Shown here: positions 1 through 5,160 of the stretch, piece by piece
Position numbering within the stretch: the first letter of the stretch is position 1
Layout of the letters: every line of letters starts with the position of its first letter
Translations under genes and position numbers: made by a program
Assembly (NCBI GenBank): GCA_050732995.1
Contig: JBOHSA010000161.1
Coordinates: 1-13,934, forward strand
Direction of reading: 5' to 3'
DNA: 13,934 bases
From: JBOHSA01 sp050732995
GTDB lineage: Bacteria > Gemmatimonadota > Gemmatimonadetes > Gemmatimonadales > GWC2-71-9
The notes under the pieces: generated by a model
Databases searched by the model: none
The model's input: the letters and a program-made list of their open reading frames with translations, nothing else
What the model was told of the DNA's origin: nothing

Positions 1-366
1 CTCCTGCCACGTCCGGCGCTCGGCGCCCGCGCGCCGATCGGCGGCTTGGCGGCGCTCCGGCCGGCTGCGCGCCGGCGCTTCGCCGTGCACCAACACGGCG
101 CCGTCGGTGACTTCGGGCGGGATCACCCGGAACGACGGCCAATCGCTGCGGAACCACTCGGCGGCCAGCCCGGCCGAGGCGGCCGCTCCCTCCTTGGTCT
201 CGCACACGCTGATGGACGCCAGCACCCCATCGCCGGCATCGAGCAGGTAGTAGGCCGCGAAGCCCGGAATGCGGTTCATCAGGGGCAACAGACTCTTTTC
301 CGCGTAACTCGCCGCCTGCCCCACAGTCCCAAGTCTGACTCGATAACGCCGGATCACTGCGTGCAT
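1..366 (-). CDS. ABM-like domain protein with C-terminal DRR hexapeptide tail (partial, runs off left edge)
   Basis: Reading the minus strand from ATG at 366-364 gives 122 codons with no stop before the window edge, so the 3' end is missing. Residues 1 to about 95 (start MHAVIRRYRV; conserved-looking IPGFAAYYLLDAGDG and a central SISVCETKEGA strand) resemble the small ABM-like ferredoxin-fold family (antibiotic biosynthesis monooxygenase superfamily). Many members of that family have no known substrate, so no reaction is assigned. The tail is different in character: PERRQAADRRAGAERR (residues 103-118) contains three [D/E]RR units at a strict six-residue period, the same repeat found in the three other small genes around korAB. 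The start was chosen because it is the first ATG that gives the full fold; the only ribosome-site candidate is a weak AGCAGG. It lies 134 bp downstream of the minus-strand gene at 501-830 and may be co-transcribed with it. The fold assignment is family resemblance by eye. Confidence 0.7.
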   Translation of the reverse strand, partial: MHAVIRRYRVRLGTVGQAASYAEKSLLPLMNRIPGFAAYYLLDAGDGVLASISVCETKEGAAASAGLAAEWFRSDWPSFRVIPPEVTDGAVLVHGEAPARSRPERRQAADRRAGAERRTWQE

Positions 367-440
367 CGCCTGCTCGCTTGCGCTGAGGGTTCGAGAATCG
401 GAGCGCAAGTTTCGCGCCCCGGGCTTCGTAGACCTGCGGG

Positions 441-452
441 CCCCGATCGGGG
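441..452. repeat. Perfect 12-bp GC palindrome between two minus-strand genes
   Basis: CCCCGATCGGGG is a perfect palindrome, and the flanking G/C bases extend it imperfectly. It sits in the 134-bp gap between the stop of the 501-830 gene and the start of the partial ABM-like gene. It could form a hairpin acting as a weak terminator or an mRNA-end structure, but no T-tract follows on either strand. Otherwise the gap shows no coding signal. Confidence 0.3.
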
Positions 453-500
453 GGCCGGGCGTTTCCCGGATGCCACGAGCATGACGGACCGGCGCGACAC

Positions 501-830
501 CTAGCCCGACCGCCGTTCGAGGAGGCTCGACGCCAGCCGCAGGCGCTCCATGGCGGCCGCCAGGTCCTCCATGTCTTCCAGATGGAGCTGCCCCCGCGCG
601 CGCAATTGGATGAGGAGCTGGAGCGCGTTCCGGACGTGCTCGGTGGGGGATTCGGCCGTCGCCGTACGACGGGCGCGGCCGCGGCGGTCCAGCGTGCTGC
701 GTTGCTCACGCCCGCACCGCCGGTCCACCACCTGACGCCGCTCGGCGGAAGCGCCCATCACGACCAGGCGCCGCAGCCCCCGGCGGCGGTCGACGCCAGT
801 GCGACGGTCAGCGACCAGCCGACTATACAC
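501..830 (-). CDS. Small arginine-rich protein: DRR hexapeptide array plus C-terminal helical domain
   Basis: This 109-residue protein matches no characterised family that I recognise. Residues 8-55 carry repeated units at a six-residue period: DRRTGV-DRRRGL-RR, then ERRQVV-DRRCGR-EQRSTL-DRRGRA-RR. The result is a mixed-charge, net-basic, probably disordered segment. Residues 63-109 (starting EHVRNALQLLIQL, ending RLRLASSLLERR) look alpha-helical. They align with the C-terminus of the gene at 4051-4410, sharing the pattern R-x-A-L-x-x-L-x-Q-L, then AAM-x-R-x-R-x-A, so the two are paralogues. The start is GTG at 830-828; the nearby ATG at 840 is in another frame and meets a stop at once. No convincing ribosome site precedes the GTG. 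The gene diverges from korA across 79 bp. Function is unknown; the context suggests a link with the KorAB enzyme. Confidence 0.72.
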   Translation of the reverse strand: MYSRLVADRRTGVDRRRGLRRLVVMGASAERRQVVDRRCGREQRSTLDRRGRARRTATAESPTEHVRNALQLLIQLRARGQLHLEDMEDLAAAMERLRLASSLLERRSG

Positions 831-863
831 GACGGATCATGCCCATGGGATCAGGGGAAGGAC

Positions 864-871
864 TAGATAAT
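864..871 (+). promoter_or_regulatory. Possible -10 element in the korA divergent region
   Basis: TAGATAAT is the most A+T-rich patch in the 79-bp gap between the divergent gene at 501-830 and korA. It resembles a -10 box reading toward korA and would put a start site near 878, giving a leader of about 30 nt. No consensus -35 sits at the expected distance. The reverse strand (ATTATCTA) could serve the divergent gene equally well. Confidence 0.3.
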
Positions 872-909
872 CTGGCTCCGGTTGCCTCTCCGCGCTAGCT
901 TCCAGTCCG

Positions 910-2763
910 ATGGCCTCAGGCACGTTGTCCACCGCCCGCGAACCCCGCGACTCCGTCGTCGTCCGTTTCGCCGGCGACTCGGGGGACGGGATGCAGGTGA
1001 CCGGCTCCCAGTTCACACTCGAGACCGCGCTCGCGGGGAACGACCTCGCCACCTTCCCCGACTTCCCGGCCGAGATCCGCGCGCCCGCGGGCACGACGTT
1101 CGGCGTCTCGGCCTTCCAGATCCACTTCGGGGCGGTGGACGTCATGACGCCGGGGGACGCGGTGGACGTACTGGTGGCGATGAACCCGGCCGCGCTCAAG
1201 GTGGACCTGCAGGATCTGCGGGTGGGTGGGACGGTCATCGTGGACACCGCCGCGTTCAACGAGCGGAACCTTGCCAAAGCCGGGTACAAGGCCAACCCGC
1301 TGGACGACGGCACGCTCGCGCCCTATCAAGTCCTCCGGTTCGACATCGCCAAGCTCACGGCCGACGCCGTGAAGCCGTTCGGCCTCTCCACCCGGGAGGC
1401 GCACCTGTGCCGCAACATGTGGGCGTTGGGGCTCCTGCTCTGGATGTACGGGCGGGAGCGGCAGGTGACGCTCGAGTGGCTGAAGCAGAAGTTCGCCAAG
1501 CGACCCGAGATCGCCGAGGCGAACGTCGCGGCGCTCAACGCGGGTCACGCCTTCGGCGAGACGGCCGAGATGCCCGAGCACATGGTGGGGTACACGGTGC
1601 CGAAGGCGGCCGTCCGGCCGGGCGTATACCGGACCGTGAGCGGCACGGAGGCGCTCTCCTGGGGGCTCATCGCGGGGCTCAAGGCCGCGGGCCTCGAGCG
1701 CATGCTCTTCGCCGGCTATCCGATCACCCCCGCCTCGGCTCTGCTCCACACGCTCGCCGGGTTGCGGGAGTACGGCGTGGTGACGTTCCAGGCGGAGGAC
1801 GAGATCGCGGCGATCGGCGCGGCGATCGGCGCGGCGTATGGCGGCGCGCTGGGCGTCACGTCGAGCTCGGGACCCGGCATCGCGCTCAAGACCGAGATGC
1901 TGGGCCTCGCCATCGCGACCGAGCTGCCGCTCGTAGTGATCGACTCCCAGCGCGCCGGTCCGTCGACCGGGATGCCGACCAAGACCGAGCAGTCGGACCT
2001 GTTCCAGGCGGTGCACGGCCGCAACGCCGACTCCCCCCTCGCGGTGCTCGCCGCGGCGACCGCGACCGACTGTTTCGACGTCGCGATCGAGGCGGTTCGG
2101 CTCGCCACGACCTACATGACCCCGGTCATCATCCTGTCCGACGGCTACCTGGCGCACGCCGCCGAGCCGTGGCGGCTCCCGGACGCAGAGGCCCTGCCCC
2201 GGTTCCCCGTGACGTTCCGCATCGACCCGGTGGGGTACCACCCGTTCCTGCGCGACCCGAAGACCCTGGCACGCCCGTGGGCGGTGCCCGGCACGCCGGG
2301 ACTCGAGCACCGGATCGGCGGGCTGGAGAAGGACTACGACTCGGGCCACATCTCCTACGATCCCGACAACCACGCGCGCATGACCCGCGCGCGGGCCGAC
2401 AAGATCGCCGGGATCGCCGGCGGCATCCCCCTCCAGACCGTCTCCCTGGGTGCGGACCGCGGCCCGCTCGCCGTCGTGGGCTGGGGCTCGACCTACGGGG
2501 CGATCCACCAGGCGGTCCGCCTGGCGCGGGAAGCCGGGCTGGACGTGGCGCACATCCATGTCCGCTACCTGAGCCCGTTTCCCCGAAATCTGGGCGACCT
2601 GCTGCGGCGCTACGAGCGGATCCTCGTGCCCGAGCTGAACAACGGACAGCTCGTGCAGCTCTTGCGGGCGAAGTACCTGGTGCCGGCCGAGGGCCTGTCA
2701 AAGGTCGCGGGGAAGCCGTTCCGCATCGCGGAGATCGCGGCCGCGATCCGAGGGACGCCATGA
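910..2763 (+). CDS. korA: 2-oxoacid:ferredoxin oxidoreductase, fused gamma-alpha subunit (KorA)
   Basis: With KorB this cytoplasmic enzyme oxidatively decarboxylates a 2-oxoacid, most likely 2-oxoglutarate, to the acyl-CoA while reducing ferredoxin. It replaces or bypasses 2-oxoglutarate dehydrogenase in the TCA cycle, or runs in reverse for CO2 fixation. The 617-residue protein has the fused layout known from mycobacterial KorA. The gamma domain comes first (residues about 16-195, opening VVVRFAGDSGDGMQVTG). The alpha pyrimidine-binding domain starts near residue 242, with YPITP at 270-274 and GPSTGMPTKTEQSDL from 350. A transketolase-C-like domain (from LAVVGWGSTYGAIHQA) ends the protein. 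The start is the ATG at 910; no clear Shine-Dalgarno precedes it. Its TGA overlaps the korB ATG (ATGA), implying translational coupling. The family is certain; substrate choice (2-oxoglutarate rather than pyruvate or branched-chain oxoacids) rests on resemblance. Confidence 0.93.
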   Translation: MASGTLSTAREPRDSVVVRFAGDSGDGMQVTGSQFTLETALAGNDLATFPDFPAEIRAPAGTTFGVSAFQIHFGAVDVMTPGDAVDVLVAMNPAALKVDLQDLRVGGTVIVDTAAFNERNLAKAGYKANPLDDGTLAPYQVLRFDIAKLTADAVKPFGLSTREAHLCRNMWALGLLLWMYGRERQVTLEWLKQKFAKRPEIAEANVAALNAGHAFGETAEMPEHMVGYTVPKAAVRPGVYRTVSGTEALSWGLIAGLKAAGLERMLFAGYPITPASALLHTLAGLREYGVVTFQAEDEIAAIGAAIGAAYGGALGVTSSSGPGIALKTEMLGLAIATELPLVVIDSQRAGPSTGMPTKTEQSDLFQAVHGRNADSPLAVLAAATATDCFDVAIEAVRLATTYMTPVIILSDGYLAHAAEPWRLPDAEALPRFPVTFRIDPVGYHPFLRDPKTLARPWAVPGTPGLEHRIGGLEKDYDSGHISYDPDNHARMTRARADKIAGIAGGIPLQTVSLGADRGPLAVVGWGSTYGAIHQAVRLAREAGLDVAHIHVRYLSPFPRNLGDLLRRYERILVPELNNGQLVQLLRAKYLVPAEGLSKVAGKPFRIAEIAAAIRGTP

Positions 2764-3842
2764 GCGTCACCACGATCACCGATCGCGAGCTCACGCCCAA
2801 GGATTACGCCTCGGACCAGGAGGTCCGGTGGTGTCCCGGGTGCGGCGACTACGCGATCCTCAAGGCGGTGCAGAAAGCGCTGGCCGACCTCGGCGTCCGC
2901 CGGGAACGCACCGTGTTCGTGTCAGGGATCGGCTGCGCGGCGCGGTTTCCCTATTACATGTCCACGTACGGCTTCCACACCATTCACGGGCGGGCGCCGA
3001 CAATCGCCACCGGGCTCAAGCTCGCCCGCCCGGAGCTCGACGTGTGGGTGGCGACCGGGGACGGCGACTGCCTCTCGATCGGCGGCAACCACACGCTGCA
3101 CGTGCTGCGCCGCAACGTCGATCTCCAGATCCTGCTGTTCAACAACGAGATCTACGGGCTCACCAAGGGCCAGTATTCTCCGACCTCGCGGCGCGGCACG
3201 CGCTCGCCGTCCACGCCGCAGGGCTCGATCGAGAACCCCGTCTCGGCGTGCGCCTTCGCGCTCGGGGCCGGGGGGCGGTTCGTGGCGCGCTCGATCGACA
3301 CCCTGCAGCCGCACCTGGTCGACGTCCTCAAACGGGCGCATGCGCACCGCGGGGCGTCGTTCGTCGAGATCTTCCAGAACTGCGTCGTCTACAACGACGG
3401 CGCGTTCGACCATTTCGCCGCCAAACCCGCGGCCGCCGAGACGCAGCTCCACGTCCAGCACGGCCAGCCGCTGCGGTTCGGACCGAACCAGGAGAAGGGG
3501 CTGCGCCTGAAGCCGGGGAAACTGGAGCTCGAAGTAGTCACAATCAACGGCGAAGACCAAGGCGTAGGGAGAGAACGCGTAGGGAGAGAAGGCGTGGGGA
3601 GAGAAGGCGTAGGGGTGGAAGACGTGCTCGTGCACGACGAGACGAACCGAGCGCTGGCCCAGATGCTGGTGGCGCTGGAGCCGCCGGCGTTCCCGGTGGC
3701 GCTCGGCGTGATCTATTGCGACCCGGCCCCGTCGTACGAGGCGGAGGTGCACGCGCAGGGAGCGGGCGCGCCCACCGTCCGTGGGGCCGACACCGTGAGC
3801 GCGCTGCTCCGAAAGGGACGAACATGGACCGTGGCCGGTTGA
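2760..3842 (+). CDS. korB: 2-oxoacid:ferredoxin oxidoreductase, beta subunit (KorB)
   Basis: This is the thiamine-diphosphate and iron-sulfur subunit paired with KorA. The 360 residues carry candidate [4Fe-4S] ligands C25 and C28 (WCPGCGDY), C59 (GIGCAARFPYY) and C208 (NCVVYND). The TPP/Mg motif is GDGD at 100-103 with NNEIYGLT at 128-135. The length is close to that of mycobacterial KorB. It starts at the ATG overlapping the korA stop; the very long open frame upstream in this phase is only a shadow of korA. An oddity is residues 268-287, where four copies of a G/R-V-G-R/V-E pentapeptide are encoded by a 15-bp tandem repeat. The insertion lies between the catalytic core and the C-terminal part of the protein. 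The last 19 bp overlap the start of the next gene, a small DRR-repeat protein, continuing the coupled operon. Confidence 0.93.
   Translation: MSVTTITDRELTPKDYASDQEVRWCPGCGDYAILKAVQKALADLGVRRERTVFVSGIGCAARFPYYMSTYGFHTIHGRAPTIATGLKLARPELDVWVATGDGDCLSIGGNHTLHVLRRNVDLQILLFNNEIYGLTKGQYSPTSRRGTRSPSTPQGSIENPVSACAFALGAGGRFVARSIDTLQPHLVDVLKRAHAHRGASFVEIFQNCVVYNDGAFDHFAAKPAAAETQLHVQHGQPLRFGPNQEKGLRLKPGKLELEVVTINGEDQGVGRERVGREGVGREGVGVEDVLVHDETNRALAQMLVALEPPAFPVALGVIYCDPAPSYEAEVHAQGAGAPTVRGADTVSALLRKGRTWTVAG
3561..3620 (+). repeat. 15-bp tandem repeat, 4 units, in frame inside korB
   Basis: Four contiguous 15-bp units occupy 3561-3575, 3576-3590, 3591-3605 and 3606-3620. The first is GGCGTAGGGAGAGAA; the second differs at one base, the third at one base and the fourth at two bases. 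They are in phase with korB and encode GVGRE, RVGRE, GVGRE and GVGVE. Because the unit length is a multiple of three, copy-number change would keep the frame. The A-rich purine composition and AGA codons stand out from the surrounding GC-biased codon use. Confidence 0.95.
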
Positions 3843-4054
3843 GACCGACGGTGTCCGGGTCGCGCGTACTCGACTTCGAGCGGCGGAGCCGCGCCGACCG
3901 TCGCGCCCCTCCGCCCGGCGGGCGTCGCGCAGGCACCGACCGCCGGGTGAACGATCCCGCGAGCGTGATGCTGTTTCATCCCGATCGCCGCGGGGGCACC
4001 GAGCGGCGGGTCGGCGGCGACCGCCGCGGCGGGCGGGATCGGCGCGGCGCGTGA
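3824..4054 (+). CDS. Small arginine-rich DRR hexapeptide-repeat protein (array only)
   Basis: This ORF encodes 76 residues starting at ATG 3824, inside the end of korB (19-bp overlap in another frame). A good ribosome site, AAAGGG at 3812-3817, lies six bases upstream. The protein is essentially two repeat blocks: ERRSRA-DRRAPP followed by GRRAGT-DRRVND (residues 19-44), and DRRGGT-ERRVGG-DRRGGR-DRR (residues 54-74). They are separated by a short hydrophobic spacer, ASVMLFH. There is no helical C-terminal domain like that of its neighbour. It is strongly basic with regularly placed acidic residues and is probably disordered. Its stop overlaps the GTG of the next gene. The function is unknown. 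Position and coupling suggest co-production with KorAB. The repeat match to three nearby genes and the ribosome site argue against a chance ORF. A frameshift joining it to the next gene cannot be excluded. Confidence 0.7.
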   Translation: MDRGRLRPTVSGSRVLDFERRSRADRRAPPPGGRRAGTDRRVNDPASVMLFHPDRRGGTERRVGGDRRGGRDRRGA

Positions 4055-4410
4055 ACGCCGCGGCGCCGGGCAAGGCCCAGCCGCACCACGACCGGCGCGA
4101 AGCGCCGAAACGCCGGGAGCTCGTGGATCGCCGGAGCGGGGTGGATCGGCGCGCGCTCGAGACGGCCGCCGCGGCACCGGTCGACCGGCGCGGCGGGCTC
4201 GAACGCCGCGTCAGCGATCGCCGTACCTCCGTGGAGCGCCGGCTGGCGCTGCATTCAGCCGGCGATCAGATCCGCACCGCCCTCAGGTTCCTGTCCCAGC
4301 TCGCCGAGACCGCCACCCTGGACGATGAGGTGCGCCGGGGACTCGACGCGGCGATGCTGCGCATGCGCTTTGCGCTGGAACGGCTCGAAGAAGGAGGGAG
4401 GAATCCTTGA
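4051..4410 (+). CDS. Small arginine-rich protein: DRR hexapeptide array plus C-terminal helical domain
   Basis: This 119-residue protein starts at a GTG whose TG is shared with the preceding stop codon (GTGA), so translation is probably coupled. Residues 14-64 hold the array: DRREAP-KRRELV-DRRSGV-DRR, a seven-residue alanine-rich spacer, then DRRGGL-ERRVS-DRRTSV-ERR. The period is six residues, with one unit of five. Residues 70-119 (starting GDQIRTALRFLSQL, containing LDAAMLRMRFALERLEE) are predicted helical. They match the C-terminus of the minus-strand gene at 501-830 on the other side of korAB. It is the last intact gene of the korA-korB operon. No enzymatic motif is visible. A scaffold, nucleic-acid-binding or enzyme-partner role is possible but unproven. 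No database family is known to me for this architecture. Confidence 0.75.
   Translation: MNAAAPGKAQPHHDRREAPKRRELVDRRSGVDRRALETAAAAPVDRRGGLERRVSDRRTSVERRLALHSAGDQIRTALRFLSQLAETATLDDEVRRGLDAAMLRMRFALERLEEGGRNP
4391..4401 (+). promoter_or_regulatory. Strong Shine-Dalgarno at the end of the small operon gene
   Basis: AAGGAGGGAGG lies inside the last codons of the 4051-4410 gene, five bases before TTG at 4407, which overlaps its TGA (TTGA). It is the best ribosome site in the left half of the window. It implies that a further coupled gene once followed, or still follows, this operon. Confidence 0.55.
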
Positions 4411-4550
4411 CTGACCGGGCCGTCGCCCCGCCCGCGCTCGCCGCCGAGCGCGCGGAACGACCCCGGTCCTTCGAGGCCGGCGTCCGCGCCGCCGGCGTCT
4501 CGCGGCCGGCTTCTTCCCCTTCCGCTTCGGCTTCTTCAGGCTCCGCTTAG
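4407..4550 (+). CDS. Short coupled ORF, possible truncated remnant of a fifth operon gene
   Basis: The TTG at 4407 sits five bases after a strong Shine-Dalgarno and overlaps the upstream stop. It opens a 47-codon frame beginning MTDRAVAPPALAAERAERP and ending in a Ser/Ala-rich stretch at TAG 4548-4550. I recognise no family. The second half overlaps, antisense, a lysine/arginine-rich stretch that looks like another gene's tail, so the frame may run across a recombination junction. A GC-rich hairpin with a 7-bp stem (4476-4482 pairing with 4490-4496) lies within it and could end the operon transcript. It may be a real short peptide, a broken gene or an unused frame. Confidence 0.3.
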   Translation: MTDRAVAPPALAAERAERPRSFEAGVRAAGVSRPASSPSASASSGSA

Positions 4551-4620
4551 CCGCGTGCTTTTGCCGCTGGAGCGCCGGCTGGCGTCGCGCCGGCGCTTTG
4601 GCGTGCACCGCGAACGCCGC
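4480..4620 (-). pseudogene. Antisense remnant resembling the tail of an ABM-like protein
   Basis: On the minus strand, bases 4620 downward translate as AAFAVHAKAPARRQPA, followed by a lysine/arginine-rich stretch (HAAKRSLKKPKRKGKK). The first part resembles the junction of the partial gene at 1-366 (GAVLVHGEAPARSRPE). At DNA level, a 24-base stretch (GGTGCAC to GGCGCG) is shared at 22 positions. The ABM-like domain itself is missing: directly upstream, the sequence is the sense strand of a DUF5916 fragment. The match is short and judged by eye, so a chance or convergent linker is possible. The lower boundary is uncertain because the frame stays open far beyond. Confidence 0.35.
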
Positions 4621-5160
4621 GCCCTGGACTTCCGCGTGGCCTCGCGACTCACCGCGTCGCTCGGCCTTGACCTGTCGCGCAACGTCGACGACTGGCAGTG
4701 GTACGGTAACTTCACCGATCCCGCGGGCACGACGCATTACACGTTCGCCCATCTGGAGCAGCGTACGGCGTCGTTGCGCTGGCGGGTCGACTACACCGCG
4801 TCTCCCACGTTGACCCTGCAGCTGTACGCGTCGCCGTTCGTGAGCAAGCGGACCTACGGTCGGGTCCGCGAACTCGCCAATCCCCGCGCCGAGCGCTATG
4901 GGGACCGGTTCCAGCCATACGGCGACACTGCGGTGACCAACAATCCCGGCGCGTTCAACGTCAAGCAGTTCCGCTCGAACGTGGTGCTCCGCTGGGAGTA
5001 CCGCCCCGGGTCGGCGCTGTTTCTGGTGTGGGCCTAGGGGCGTGACGACTTCGAGCCGTTCCGAGGGAACCGGTCGTTCAACGGCGACTTCAGGGAGCTG
5101 TTCGAGGCGTACCCCGAAAACACGTTTCTCGTGAAGTTCTCGTCCTGGCTGACTCGGTGA
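4621..5160 (+). pseudogene. DUF5916 C-terminal beta-barrel fragment, 5'-truncated and interrupted by a stop codon
   Basis: The frame encodes the last part of a DUF5916-type outer-membrane protein. Recognisable pieces are ASLGLDLSRNVDDWQWYGN, HYTFAHLEQRT, SPTLTLQLYASPFVS, FRSNVVLRWEYRPGSALF and, at the end, NTFLVKFSSWLTR. The long N-terminal part, with the carbohydrate-binding-like domain and most of the barrel, is absent; upstream of 4621 the sequence belongs to something else. TAG at 5035-5037 interrupts the frame exactly where family members usually have Gln (VW-Q-QGR), a one-base CAG to TAG change. The same frame then continues to TGA at 5158-5160. Truncation plus nonsense mutation makes this a decayed remnant. 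Its final 71 bp overlap the tail of the HD-GYP gene on the opposite strand. Confidence 0.8.

Noticed and set aside
46..504. 152-residue plus-strand frame at the left edge
   Set aside because: It is antisense to the ABM-like gene at 1-366, whose translation shows a recognisable domain and the DRR tail.
916..2559. 547-residue minus-strand frame opposite korA
   Set aside because: Antisense shadow of a gene with clear family motifs; the translation is His/Arg/Gly-rich with no recognisable domain.
882..2759. Long open frame continuous with korB but starting upstream of korA
   Set aside because: Its first two thirds are the out-of-frame shadow of korA, with Arg/Gly-rich translation; the conserved KorB sequence begins at 2760.
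2922..4073. Minus-strand frame with an FSPYA-type repeat
   Set aside because: The repeat is simply the complement of the 15-bp tandem repeat in korB; the rest is antisense to korB and the small DRR genes.
501..4410. DRR arrays as cyclic-di-GMP binding motifs (RxxD or RxxxR, as in I-sites and PilZ)
   Set aside because: Arg/Asp spacing matches such short motifs by chance in any R- and D-rich repeat; no PilZ or GGDEF fold surrounds them.
4555..4620. LERRLASRRRFGVHRERR at the start of the DUF5916 frame, looking like another DRR array
   Set aside because: The spacing is irregular and the stretch is the complement of the ABM-tail-like sequence, so it is probably not a genuine repeat of the hexapeptide family.
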